Shown: piece by piece, positions 34,001 to 45,887 of the stretch
Numbering within the stretch: the stretch's first letter is position 1
Layout: every line of letters starts with the position of its first letter
Source of the DNA: Acanthochlamys bracteata
Lineage: Eukaryota > Streptophyta > Magnoliopsida > Pandanales > Velloziaceae
DNA: 64,000 bases
Assembly: GCA_019914995.1 (NCBI GenBank)
Contig: CM034132.1
Coordinates: 6,867,524-6,931,523, forward strand
Reading direction: 5' to 3'
The notes under the pieces: generated by a model
Database searches by the model: none
Told to the model about the DNA's origin: nothing
Seen by the model: the letters and a program-made list of their open reading frames with translations, nothing else
Translations under genes and position numbers: made by a program

Positions 34001-35930
34001 TGAAAGAAGAACTCATAAAATATCAACTCAAGAGGGGGGCAATTAGTTATGACAAAATAAAAGCTAAACAGTACACTATTTTAAAAACAGCCACTGATCA
34101 GTTAGCGTCAGTTGATCAGAAGGTTACTAATAAGTGACTAAATGTTAACTATATCCTGCACCAAAATGTTAGCACAATAAAGTTCAAATAAAATAATCAG
34201 AAGTTCTAAAATATGCAAATCAGTTAGCACATTGAGAATTTTTACGTAGTTAGGCACCACGGTACCTACGTCTACGTCACTTGACATTGCAAGTGAAATT
34301 CACTATGTTGACAGAATGCACAATAACTAAGATTTGATGTTTTGCAAAACACCTCTGCCTCAACCGAGTTTCCTCATAAGGACAACTCCAACAAATCTTC
34401 TAGACTTCGGAAAGTCCCTTCGGCTACAACCGTTCACATTGTCGCAAAGATCTAACACAAACCGACTAACCTACACCTAGGCTAGCAACCCAAGAACTCA
34501 CAAGTCTGTTACAACTTTTCTCTCAAGGTTGCGGGTTTTCATAAGGTTAAGCTCAAGAGATCTCCTTAACAATGATTTCTAATCTCACGTCAAGAAAGCA
34601 TAAGGGATCTCACAAAAGAAATAAGAAGAATAAAGGCTCAAAAAAGTGCTAAGTTTTGGTGTTGTTCTCTTTGAATTGGCAGCAAGATGATGGCTCATTT
34701 TTGTGCTCTAAATGTTGTATGTTCTTGATATCTTCTTCACTAGAAGTCATCCTTGAGCTCAGGATGAGGGCTACTTGAACTGATCAAGGGTTGCAATGGC
34801 TAGAAACAATGCAAGGTCAAGTTCTAGTTCCAACAGCTAGTACATGTGTTATTTTGGTTGTCTTCTTCTCTAAAAATTTCTTTGATTTATTTCCATTGCT
34901 GGTTGCTTCTTGCTGATGTGGATCTCTTGTGCTATGCCCTAGGAACACGTCTCATAAACTTAAGTGAATCGGACGTCATATAATGCCTCAAAACAATCTA
35001 ATGGTCCAAGTGCTGCCTATAGTTTCTGCTGTTGTGTCATCTGGATATTGTGGCAGATGTTTTCTGCTAATCAACATGATTTCTTTCCATAGAATTAATC
35101 CATAGGATTCCTCTCTAATTTGCATATAAGGAGTTGTATACATGCTGCATTCCTTCCAATTTTTATTTTCTTGATATCTTCCAATATTCCTTCCATAAAA
35201 TCTGGAAGTAATTCTTCTAAATTTATCCTTGATTTATCTAACCTCTTCTGAAATCAGCTGCAACTAATTTGCACGAGTAAAAATTGAACATAGACAAGGC
35301 GCACTCATAACTAGCATGGTTCTGTCCAGTTTGCAATGCAGTCTGTCCAATCATTTTGTGGAATTTTCTAAACTTTGTTAGTGGATAAGTTTACCTCAAT
35401 TCTGTATAGTAGGCGCATCTAGAAATGGCAGGTGCAAAACAGTTAGTTTCTCAGATTTTTGTAGGATTAGTTTCTCCATGAAATGATCTGATTTTTAGAT
35501 TGTAGAAACTACGCGATGTCTTATCTTTGTAGCAAAAATCAGATCTCTAAAATCATGTCTGTGCTGAAGATATCATATTTTCAGTTTGATATGTCAAGGT
35601 GCTGTCCAGTACATCTAGTGATGTTGGGCAATGTGACCAGTGACCTTCACAAAATTTTCCTGTAATTGATACCAAATGAAATTTCGTTCTCTTCGACTCC
35701 ATTTACTCTGTGTCAAGCCATCTGTCAAATGCAATTAAGAAATCTATGTTTGTTGTCTTGATAGAAAGATATAGACATGTAAAGTTGGCATGCTAGCAAA
35801 GTCAATATTTAGCCAATTTCTGTATAATGTTCTATTCAGTTTCATGTGCTATTCAAATCCAAATAGACATGTTCAGTTAGTAATGATTATCAAATATGTG
35901 TTACCATCAAAAGACTTAGGATTTCTAACA
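34001..35930 (-). repeat. LTR of the old SIRE-like copia element, about 1.93 kb
   Basis: Its left end (TGAAAGAAGAACTCATAAAATATCAACTCAAGAG) matches the 5' LTR at 51617. Similarity continues for about 560 bp. Its right end reads GATTTCTAACA, which in reverse complement (TGTTAGAAATC) resembles the start of the younger element's LTR. It lies next to env-like sequence of the old element on one side and to a gag leader on the other, so it served as an LTR for two internal regions. Confidence 0.75.
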
Positions 35931-36464
35931 AGGTTTCTATGTGTCAGTTGGTGTAGAAGGTGCTGTCTAACAAAAAGAGTATCTCTAAGTTGTCCCATCT
36001 CTTCATTTTACTTCTTGAATTCCTTATTTGGTCCAGCAATGTAGTGTTAATTTCTTGAAGATACTCCTTCAAAGGTTCCATTACTTCAGTAAACTTAATG
36101 GAAGTCATGGTTGGTTGGGGTCTTTCTTCTGGTTTTAATTCAACAGTCATAATTCCCCTAATGAATTTTGCATCCACCTTAAAAATGCTTGTTGGCACCT
36201 GTTTCAACTAGCAAACTCTGCTGATGAAATGATGGTATGGAAGATGTTTAATTTCTAACCTAGAAGCCTTGATCATGTGTAGGAGTATGATGTCGAAGAG
36301 GTTTATCGGTAGTTTCTTCATAATCTCCAAACCAAGTACTCATCTTGAATTGTGACGACATTACGACTGCAGAACAGAGGCACAATCATTTTAGAGACTA
36401 TGTGGTAGAGGGCTCTCGACAGTAGTGGAAGGTGAGCAACGGATTCCTATTCCGTTCTTATAAC
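35931..36464 (-). pseudogene. Env-like ORF remnant of the old SIRE-like element (3' part)
   Basis: 36207-35944 encodes VPTSIFKVDAKFIRGIMTVE, matching VPIGTLQVKKMIRMDAKFLRGII in the younger element's env-like ORF. 36210-36464 matches 38490-38720 at the DNA level. The C-terminal third and the polypurine tract are missing, because the LTR follows directly at 35930. Similarity stops at a T-rich junction with the younger element's truncated LTR. Confidence 0.7.
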
Positions 36465-37232
36465 TTTTTCCTTGATTATTGAGCTTCCCTTTTGTATGAA
36501 AGTGAAGATGATTCTAGCTCTTGTAAATCTTCTGTTTGAGGTCCTTCAGTCCGTTGTGAGTGCAGGTGATTTTTGAAGGCAAGGGAAACTTCGTTGCTGT
36601 TGAACATATGGGTTTGTCCCGCAACAGAGAAGTCTGCATATGCTTCAGTAGCCAAACAACTGACTGTAATGTGGCTGTTGCATCCTCTGTATCAGCTTTC
36701 TTGGTATTGCTGGGCCCCTTTCCTTTCTGTAATTTAGCCGATGGCCAAGCTTTTATCTCGCCTTCGATGCATGATTCGAAGGCTCGGTTACTAGAGCCGG
36801 ACAAGGAAGTGGACAAGAAGGCAGTAGTTGAGAGCCGGTTCTGAAAACCAGTCGATTAAGTACCCTCAATCTCGCCGTCGATGCATGATTCGATGACCCG
36901 TATGTTGTTCTCTGTCCCGCTTCAGTAGCAGCATAGCAGTTGGCTGTTATTTAGCTGTGGCATACTCTGTCCCGTATGCTGTTCTCTGTCCTGCTTCAAG
37001 CAGTCGAGCAGCTGACTGTGATGTGGCTGTGGCATCCTCTGTCCCGTGTGCTGTCCTCTGTCTAGTATGTAGTAGCATAACAGTTGGCTGTACGATGGCT
37101 GTTTTTGTCTACTGTAAATTAAATGATCTTTGTTTGTCTAATCCTGCAGACTTGTTTTCAGATTATTAGTTTTATATAAATCATAGTTCTTAATTCTTTG
37201 TTATCATCAAAATTATCCTTGTATTTCCAACA
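36465..37232 (-). repeat. 3' LTR, truncated, with a 206-bp extra segment
   Basis: 36471-36690 matches 45717-45936 (about 6 differences) and 36897-37232 matches 45937-46272 (about 1 difference). The first 1.08 kb of the LTR on the plus strand is missing. Between the matching parts lies 206 bp (36691-36896) absent from the 5' LTR. It contains a 25-bp near-repeat centred on TCGATGCATGATTCGA (36755-36780 and 36869-36894). Confidence 0.85.
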
Positions 37233-37250
37233 ATCTCCCCCTTTTTGATG
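37233..37250 (-). other. Polypurine tract of the younger SIRE-like element
   Basis: The plus strand reads ATCTCCCCCTTTTTGATG, so the element strand has CAAAAAGGGGGAGAT directly against the 3' LTR start TGTTGGAAATAC. Confidence 0.88.
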
Positions 37251-37673
37251 ATGACAAATAAATTAAGAATTATTGATTTATGTTTTTGTAAGCCATAAAT
37301 TTCAATTGTAAATTTGCCATACCTTTTCATGACTCCCCCTCAACTGGTGCATCTATTTTACTTACGTGTTCATTGCTCATGGCTCTCCCTTAGATTGAGC
37401 CATAATAATAATTCTTCTTTCTCACCTTTTGATGATTCTTCTTTCTTCCCCTTGAACAATAATTCTTTCTCTCCCTTTAACAATAATTCTTCTTTCTCCC
37501 CCTTTTGTCATCTCAAAAAGCTTATGTAATATAGCTAAATTTTAACAGGTAACGAAAAGTTCAACCATTCATTTAAGCATAGCTAGTGACAAGTAAATAA
37601 ACAAGCAAACATCCAGCCACATAAAACAAACATCTAAACAGGTAATGAAACTAAGCCTAAGCTAAGTTTTTGA

Positions 37674-39163
37674 CTAGTTATTTCTACGCCTAGATGATGT
37701 TCTACAGCCAGGAGGTCTGGGACGTTGATGTTTTGGTTTAGCTGCAGAGGATGGAGGAAGTATTGCTACATCCTCATCAACAAAGGCTTGTGAGCTGGAG
37801 ACTGGTTTGTGAGCTTTGCGTTTTTGGTTCCTGCGCTTAGGGGGAAGGCTAGGAACGGTTGAGGGAGTTGATAGGGGTTCAGAGATAGGAGGTTCAGTGA
37901 AAAGGGGTTCAGGTTGGGTCTCAGCTGGGGTATCTTTGGACAGTGATTTTTCCGGCAGAGGAGCTTCATAAACGATAATTGATAATGGCTCAGTTTCTGC
38001 ATCAGGTTCTTCAGTAGCTCCTTCAGCTGGGCATTCTTCAGGTGATTCCATGTGCTCGGTTGCCTTGTCTGGAGATGCTGAATGATCATTGCTCCCCATA
38101 TTATAGTAATCTGCATTCATCTGTCCATCCTCCTGCCCATCTTCTTGTGCATTTTCCTCTGCATCCATTTGTCCAGTCTCAAATTCATCTCTGGCTGACT
38201 TGTCCTTTGGGTGCCCTAGTTGGCAGATGGCGTCTTTGAGCTCTTCAAAGGTTGTGTTCAGCTTCTGAATTTCCTTAGTTTGCTCCAGGATGGCATTGAG
38301 AATGTTTGTCAAGCACTGAGTCAACTGAGCTGTGTGGCACTTGCAGAGTTATTGTCAACTGGAGGATGCTTGGACGTTAGCCTTTCCTCTGCTTCAATGA
38401 TTCCTCTCAAGAACTTAGCATCCATCCTAATCATCTTCTTCACTTGCAGGGTTCCTATAGGCACAGCCTTAAATTGGCATATCCTACATATAACATGAGG
38501 GTATGGGAAATGCTTACTGCCAGATTTGGAGACTCTCATCATGTGGTGCAACATCACCGCACAGAGGTTGATTGGCAATTTCTTCATCAACCTCCATAAC
38601 AGAAAGGCGTCGTAGTTGGTGATAATGTTGCGGCTTCCAGACCGAGGAACTATTACTTTGGAGATGACATGGCAGAGAGCTCTCGGCAACAGGGGTAAGT
38701 GGGCGGCCGACTCATATTGGAGCTTTGTTACAACCTCTGTTTCCAGTGCCTGCTTGAGGTAATTCAGTTTGGAGTCACTAGCAGGCGGCATCTCCTCCCG
38801 GTAAGGTAGATCAAGCATTAAGGACATGGATCGCGCTTCCAGGTTGATCTCGATTCCATTTACCATGGTCTGAACAGAGGAGCCTCCGGTCGGATGAAGA
38901 TTGGCGTAGAACATTCTGACACAATCCTCTGAAAATTCTCCCGGCCACTCATTGAACGCTGTCCATCCTTGTGCCTCAAAAATTTCATCCACTTCAAGGC
39001 CGTAGTAGTTGAAGTCGTCGAAATTTACACTTGCCGGCGTCAGAATTGGAATTGCTAGCTGCCGACTGTATTTCTCGAATTCCTCCTTGCCGATGAATCT
39101 CTCGTCATGGTAGTGGACAGTTCTGGAGCTTCTTGCCTAAGTTTTCTGATTTTTCTTGGCCAT
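37674..39163 (-). pseudogene. Env-like / third ORF of the SIRE-like element
   Basis: An ATG at 39163 opens a frame of about 496 codons ending at 37674, broken by TAG at 39137-39139 and one frameshift near 38340. The N-terminal part (WTAFNEWPGEFSEDCVRMFYANL, INLEARSMSLMLDLPYREEM, HVICRICQFKAVPIGTLQVKK) resembles the putative plant transposon protein domain found beside many plant retrotransposons. The middle has a heptad-like stretch (NAILEQTKEIQKLNTTFEELKD). The C-terminal part is acidic then Pro-rich, ending basic (KHQRPRPPGCRTSSRRR). I see no convincing signal peptide or membrane segment, so a true envelope role is unsupported. Confidence 0.72.
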
Positions 39164-39427
39164 TGCAGAGGTTTGGGGATTTGGCTTAGGGTTTGAGATT
39201 TAGGATTCGAGAGGGAGAGGGAAATTTGAAATGAAGACGACGAGTTGTGAGGAGCTGCCCAGTCGGGTTAGCTTATACTGCATACAGCCTAGTATGAGTC
39301 AGCTGGGTCATGCGCTCAGCACGTGACCGGTCAGCTGCTTACTATAGTTCTATCAGTTGCAGTCGACTGTTGTGCGACTGTACTCATGCTGAAATCTAAG
39401 TACGTACAGAGACAGAACAGAGCATAG

Positions 39428-41110
39428 TTATATGACACATAAACCTATCTCATAGCAGATTTTTGTGAACGAGTCAAGTCCTAAAGGTTTAGTGAAGATG
39501 TCAGCTAGTTGATTCTCAGAATTAACAAAGTTTAACACTATATTATTGCATTCAACATGCTCTCTAATGAAATGATGTCTTAAATCTATATGCTTTGTGC
39601 GTGAGTGTTGAATGAGATTTTTGGTTAACTTAATGGCACTTGTATTGTCACAGAATATAGGCACATTCTTAAAATCACAGCCAAAATCAAGAAGTTGTTG
39701 TTTTATCCAAAGTACCTGAGAGCAGCAACTTCCAGCGGCTATGTATTCTGCTTCGGCAGTTGACATCGCCACTAAAGCTTGTTTTCTAGAGCACCATGAG
39801 ATCAGACAACCTCCTAAAAACTGACAAGAGCCATTTGTGCTCTTTCTATCAAGCTTGCATCTACCAAAATTAGCGTCAGCATAGGCATATAGGTTAAATT
39901 CACAGCCTCTTGGATAGAATAATCCTAATTCCTTAGTTCCTACCAAGTATCTAATGATTCGTTTTACAGTTATCATGTGAGACTCTTTTGGATCACCTTA
40001 AAATCTAGCACATAGACATACACTGAATTGAATGTCCGGTCTACTGGCAGTAAGATAAAGAAGTGATCCAATCATACCTCTATATAATTTTTGATCAACT
40101 GCTTTAGCTGTCTCATCTCGGTTCAGTTTGCAAGAGGTAGACATTGGAGTGCTTATCTCCTTGCTTCCTTCCATGCTGAACTTTTTGATCAACTCTTTAA
40201 TGTATTTGCTTTGACTTATGAATATGCCATTTTTCAGTTGTTTAATTTGTAGACCAAGGAAATAATTTAGTTCACCCATCAAGCTCATTTCATACTCCTC
40301 TTTCATCAATTCAGAAAATTTTCTGCATAGTCTTTCATTAGTGGCACCAAATATTATATCATCTACATAGACTTGTACAATTAACATGTCATTATCTTCA
40401 TGCAATGTGAACAAAGTTAAGTCAATCTTACCTCGACTGAAGCCTTTTTCAATCAGAAATGTGCTTAACCTTTCATACCAAGCTCTGGGAGCTTGTTTCA
40501 AACCATAAAGAGCTTTATTCAATTTGTAAACATGATTTGGACAGTTTGTGTTTTCAAACCCGGGAGGTTGTTCAACATAAACTTCTTCTTTTAGAAGACC
40601 ATTCAGAAATGCACTTTTAACATTCATTTGAAAAGTTTGAAATCTTTGTGACATGCAAAAGCAAGTAGTATTCTAATGGCTTCAAGACGTGCAACAGGAG
40701 CATAAGTTTCATCAAAATCTATTCCTTCTTCCTGATTATATCTTTTAGCTACTAGTCTAGCTTTATTTCTAGTTATGATGCCATTTTCATCTAATTTATT
40801 TCTAAACACCCATTTTGTTCCTATGATTGATTTGTTTGGAGGTTTTCTAACAAGATGCCATACATTATTTCTTTCAAACTGATTTAATTCTTCTTGTATA
40901 GCAGTGATCCATGAACTATCTGTCAATGCATCATCTATGCATTTTGGTTCTAGATTTGATACAAATTCAGAATATTCCATGAAATTATTTTTAAAGTAAG
41001 ATCTGGTTCTTGTACCTTCATTTACTTCACCTAGTATATTTTCTTGTGGATGACTGGATCTGTACTTGAAAGTCTTGCTGGTCTGCTCACGAGTCTGATC
41101 AGGTAGAATT
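39428..41110 (-). pseudogene. SIRE-like copia RT and RNase H
   Basis: RT starts in the frame at 40980 ([42 protein letters not shown]). It shifts frame near 40640, then continues with [39 protein letters not shown] and the intact catalytic box VQVYVDDIIFG. After a TAA at 39998-40000 (family Gln), RNase H follows in the same frame: YAYADANFGRCKLDRKSTNGSCQFLG, MSTAEAEYIAAGSCC, HSRTKHIDLRHHFIREHV and LADIFTKPL. The integrase-RT link is frameshifted at about 41060-41110. These lesions apart, the catalytic residues are preserved. Confidence 0.92.
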
Positions 41111-42566
41111 CAAGAGTCTGTCCTTCCTCTGTTATTTCAGCTGGCTGTTCGTCTGCTATTTGGATCTCTGTAATCTGTTGTTTTTCTGTCGATGGGAACA
41201 GCTCTTCTTCTTCTTCTGATCCTGCATCTAGTTCTCGATTTCTTCTCGTCCCATTGTTAGACTCATTAAATAATACATGCATAGATTCTTCAACAATCAT
41301 GGTTCGTTTGTTAAAAATTCTATAAGCTTTTGATGTAGAAGAGTAACCGAGAAAAATACCTTCATCACTTTTTGCATCAAACTTTCCAAGATTATCTTTC
41401 CCGTTGTTGAGGATAAAACATTTGCATCCAAAGGTTCTCAAGTAACCGATATTTGGGATTCTTCCCTTTAAAAGCTCATATGGAGTCTTTTTAAGAATGG
41501 GGCGAATGAATGCACGGTTAATAATATGACATGCAGTATTAACGGCTTCTGCCCAAAAATATTTTGGTAGGTTCTGTTCTATGAGCATGGTTCGTGCCAT
41601 TTCTACTAGCACTCTATTTTTCCTTTCTACTACACCATTTTGTTAGGGAGTTTTTGGAGCAGAGAAATTATGTGTTAAGCCATTCGAGTCATAGAATTCA
41701 TCAAAATAAAAGTTTTGAAATTCCTTGCCATGATCACTTCTAATAGCACAGATGTTTAGGTTTAATTCTTTTTGAATCTTTTTGAAAAAGCATATGAATG
41801 TTTTTAGTGAATCATTCTTGTATGCTAAGAAGTAAACCCAACAGAAACGAGAATAATCATCTACTATTACTAGACAGTAATACTTACCTCCCAAGCTTGC
41901 TGTTCTTGCTGGTCCAAATAAATCCATGTGTAGCAGTTGTAATGGTTGCTTGGTTGTTATTACTTGCTTGTGCTTGAATGATGACTTCACTTGTTTTTCT
42001 TTGGCACATGCATCACATAGTTCATCCAAGCTATAGTTGGCTTCAGGCAGTTCCTTTACTAGTTTTAGTTTGGACAGTTTTGATAGTATTTTGATGTTGC
42101 AGTATCCCAAACGTCTATGCCAGAGCCAGCTGCTTTCCTGTTGACTTGCTACTAAACACATTTTGTTGTTAGGAAGATCATCAATATAGAGTACATAAAC
42201 ATTACCTTCCCTTTTTCCGTTTAGTATTTCTTCTCCAGATGACAGATTAACAATTGAGCAGCATTGATTATCAGAATTAACTTTAAAACCATTATCACAC
42301 AATTGACTTACGCTTATTAGGTTATGTTTTAATCCTTTAACATGAAGAACATTTTCTATGCATAGGGAGGAAGGATTACCTATTTTTTCTATGCCTATTA
42401 CTTTGCACTTACTGTTGTCTCCAAGGATTACATTTCCACCGAATTGTTTTTGTAGACTGCTGAAACATTTTTCATTTCCTGTCATATGTCTTGAGCACCC
42501 GCTGTCCAAGTATCATTTGCTATTTTTCAGTCGGGTTAGCTCCTCTCCTTCCTGCAAAAGAAGTCT
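41031..42566 (-). pseudogene. SIRE-like copia protease and integrase
   Basis: The frame starts with YLDSGCSRHMTGNEKCF, the protease active site, preceded by TGA at 42513-42515 where the lineage has Trp. GAG-pre-integrase follows (SSWLWHRRLGYCNIKIL, CDACAKEKQVKSSF). The integrase core then shows LLHMDLFGPA (first Asp) and IRSDHGKEFQN (second Asp). After a TAA at 41643-41645 where TPQQNG is expected, GVVERKNR carries the catalytic Glu. The tail (FWAEAVNTACHIINR, FGCKCFILNNGKDNLGKF, GIFLGYSS) is typical of copia. All three catalytic residues are present. Confidence 0.92.
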
Positions 42567-44570
42567 TTAGTGTTTAGGTACCCAAATTTCTTTGGGTCCT
42601 AAAAAGTTAGTGCTGTTATATGTTCCTTTTGGAACCCATATCATTTTTATTTTATTGGTGTTCTTTTTATACCAGCATGAATAAACATTATGCCCTTTTC
42701 TGCCACAATGAAAGCATTTAACAAAAGGTATTGTGGAGTAAGACATGTTTGCTGTATGTGCTTTGGATATTAAATTTATGTTTTGCATCCTTACTGTTGC
42801 CATACCTGAGTGGCTTGTGGAGGGCTGATCATACCTTGAGATTTGTTTACCAGTTGCCATAGATGCTGGAATGAATCCTATTCCTTCCTTTCTGTATGGG
42901 CTGCGTTGAGCTCCCAGTATTGCATCTAGTCTATCCTTTCCATTAACAAATCTTGCCAGTGATGCTTCTAGGTCAAGGTTCTTACTCTGCAGCGCTTTGT
43001 TCTCTTGAAGCAGTCTTTGATTTTCTTCCATCAGCTTAGTTTCTTTTATGTGCATATTTGTATAATCAGTCATGAATGGTTTAATATCTGGAATGGTGGG
43101 GTATGACAATCTATCCACCTCTCTACTCAGTGCCTCACTCAACTCCTCAAGCTCAGCAATTTTCTTTATCATGTCTATGCTTGAGCTTTCTGTGCATCTT
43201 GTCAGTTCTCCAGTCTTACATTCATTTAGTTTGACATGAAGCTTTTCATTTATTTGAGTCAAGCGTTTATTTTCAATATGCAGTGCACATAGTTTAGAGT
43301 TAATATGATCATAATCTGCATGGAGTGTGTCTTTCATAGCATCAGTTTTGTCTTCTAAGGCATTTTTTAAAACAAGTATTTTCTTTTTCAGACATTCGTT
43401 TTCATCCTTATGCATGCATACCTTCATAGTTTTGCAATCGATTTTGGCATGTAGGTATTTTGCATACAGTTCATCAAAGACATCTTGTAATTGTTCATTA
43501 GAATCATCATAGTCAGTAGAATTTACCTCATTATCATCTTCATGATCTGCCATCAGACATAAGTTGCTTTCTTCATTTTTCTCTGTCTCAGTCTGACTGT
43601 CCTCTGATGAACTTTTATCTTCATCACTCCAGGCTGCCATAGCTCGTTTTCTTCTTGTGTCCTTGTGTTTAGATCTCTTGAGCAGTGGACAATCGTTCTT
43701 GAAGTGACCTGGCTTGTTGCAGTTGAAGCAGTTGGTGTCCTGTCTGTCCTCTCATCTATTGGTTCTTCCAGGAACCCTTCTTTTTCTAAGCTTGTTTCTT
43801 CTGAGAAAACTTTTAAATTTACGGGTTAAGAGTGCAATGTCTTCATCAGAGGAAGATTCACTTACCTGCTGGTCGTTGATCTTTAATGCAATCCCTTCAG
43901 GACGTTCATCAGTTTTCTTCAGAGATAGTTTCTTGGCTATTAGCTTTCCAATCAGTTCATCTAGTGACATTTGAGGAAAAGTTGGATTTTCCTCTATGGC
44001 ATCTACTTTAGATCCAAATGTTGGCAACACAGCTCTCAATATCTTCCATTTCAGTTGTTCAGGTTTGAATACTTTTCCTAGATTCTTCAGAGGATTTGTA
44101 ATATTAGTAAATCTAGTGAACATCTGAGAAATGGACTCACCTCGGTTCATCCTGAAGTTTTCATACTCATGCATGAGCAGATTCACTCTGGTTTCCTTGA
44201 CTTGAGTGGTTCTTTCATGTGTTACCTCCAACTGATCCCATATTTCTTTGGCAGAGTTGCAAGCACTGATTCGATTGAACTCATTAGGATCCAGCGCACA
44301 ATACAGAAGGTTCATAGCTCTGTCATTCATTGATATGAGCTTGTTATCTTCATCATTGTATTCTCGTTCAGCCTTGGGGATACGTATCCCATCTGGCCCA
44401 GTTTTGATTGGAAGGATAGGTCCGTCCCGTATGATCTTCCATAATGTGAAGTCTTGTGCTCGAATGAAGATTGTCATCTTGGTTTTCCAGTAGCCATAAT
44501 TTGTTCCATCAAAGAGTGGTGGTCTGTTGGAGGATCTACCTTCAAAAGCTATAGGAACAAGGTTAGCCAT
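42567..44570 (-). pseudogene. SIRE-like gag with two zinc knuckles and coiled coil
   Basis: It starts MANLVPIAFEGRSSNRPPLFDGTNYGYWKTKM, the N-terminal gag domain of this lineage. The central part (IWDQLEVTHERTTQVKETRVNLL, FTRFTNITNPLKNLG) is the UBN2-type capsid. A TGA at 43752-43754, probably from CGA, interrupts the frame just before the first zinc knuckle CFNCNKPGHFKNDC. The second part has long heptad-rich segments (about 43550-42930) and a second knuckle CFHCGRKGHNVYSC (about 42680-42725). It ends at TAA 42567. Length, about 668 codons, is large for copia gag and fits SIRE. Gag packages element RNA in the cytoplasm. Confidence 0.9.
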
Positions 44571-44620
44571 AAGGATCTTTTACCTCAAGGTTGTGAGACT
44601 TTTGATTTTTGGAGGCCTGC

Positions 44621-44630
44621 TCTGATACCA
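44621..44630 (-). other. Primer-binding site, initiator-Met tRNA type
   Basis: The element strand reads TGGTATCAGAGC, continuing to about 44619, two bases inside the 5' LTR. It is a perfect match to the plant initiator-Met primer-binding sequence. Confidence 0.9.
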
Positions 44631-45415
44631 ATTGTTAGATATTCCTGCAAGATTAACTCAAGAGGGGAGGGGTGAATTGAATTAGTCTATAAAAATTTTC
44701 GTTAAGTTTGTTATCCTACTGGCAGAGAGCTAATAGCCGGCTGTGTCTATGCTGTAACCTACAGACAGAAGAGTTAGTGTGTTTACTGACAGAAATAACA
44801 AAGAGTAGTGCTCAGGGTATTTAACGTGGTTCGGCAAAACCCCTTTGCCTACATCCACAGTCGCTCTATCACTAGAGCTAAAGCTTCACTAGACCTTTAA
44901 TAAGCTACAAATACACTTAGAGCGAAGTGCTTCGCCAAGCACACATACTCTACCGGGTTTCTTCGCCAAGACAATCCCTACCAGCCTCCTAGACACGCCT
45001 ATCCCCCTGACTGATTTGCTAGCACTATTACAAGGTCTAAGAGCTTACACCAAGCTCTACCTGAGCTTCCTTTACCGGTGCCTGCAGTACCACCTTTAAA
45101 CTGTCAGTGACAAGTTACAAGAAAATAAATAAGTATTGAGTGCAGGATCTATCTCATAAATGTTGAGTGTTTAAGCAGTGATTCAGGTGAGATGATCAGA
45201 GAGATTGCTGAGAGATTTCTTCAGTATGGTTTACAGCAAGATTTGTTTGTGTGGAGTAGTCAAGTTCGTGACCGGCAGTGGGAGTTTTTTTTGTGTAGAA
45301 TGGTAGAGTTCTTGTATGTCTCTGTTTTTGCTTGGATTCTCTCTACTTCTGTTTTCTTTTTGTTCTCTCCCTGTTTTTCTCTATTTCTCCACCACGTTTC
45401 CTCGTTGCTGTGACT

Positions 45416-45430
45416 CCCTTTTTATAGAAT
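45416..45430 (-). promoter_or_regulatory. LTR core promoter (TATA box) of the younger SIRE-like element
   Basis: The element strand reads ATTCTATAAAAAGGG. The upstream block GCAACGTTCCTCAACGGCTCCTGCACAG is shared with the solo LTR promoter near 9432. This marks U3; transcription would begin about 30 bp downstream, toward 45390. Confidence 0.68.
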
Positions 45431-45887
45431 ATCTTTCCTGTGCAGGAGCCGTTGAGGAACGTTGCTGTTGGCGCTCGGTTCTTCACGTCAGAGAAGGAAT
45501 TGTGTTGTCTAGTGGTTCTTCAGCTGTGTTTGTGCAAAGTCTTTGTTGCATTGAATGCGTTGAAGAGATTTGAATTTGCTGCCAACGGTTGAGTGCTTAA
45601 TTCAGCTAAGCTTCTGTTTGAATTTCGGTGAGCTGATGAGTTGATATGGTATGTCCATAATAAATGCAGTGCAGGTTGACCGCTTGACTGATCAAGGACT
45701 TTGACTGTTTTTTTTTCTTGATTATTGAGCTTCCCTTTTGTGTGAAAGTGAAGATGATTCTAGCTCTTGTAAATCTTCTGTTTGAGGTCCTTCAGTCCGT
45801 TGTGAGTGCAGGTAATTTTTGAAGGCAAAGGAAGCTTCGTTGCCGTTGAACATATGGGTTTGTCCCGAAACAGAGAAGTCTGCATAT

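Noticed and set aside
36514..36816. A minus-strand 100-codon frame with some resemblance to the env-like ORF (LKDLKQK)
   Set aside because: Most of the DNA is LTR sequence shared with the 5' LTR and with the solo LTR at 8059-10141. The resemblance is short and coincidental.
36957..37169. An open frame repeated exactly at 45997-46209
   Set aside because: Its identity reflects the two LTRs of one element. The translated sequence simply follows the LTR tandem repeats.
37674..39163. True retroviral envelope gene
   Set aside because: No signal peptide, transmembrane segment or cleavage motif is visible. I keep only the positional label env-like.
44619..44630. Sequence matching the tRNA-Met 3' end
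   Set aside because: It is the retrotransposon primer-binding site next to an LTR. No tRNA cloverleaf surrounds it. The same applies to 5331-5342 and 5902-5913.
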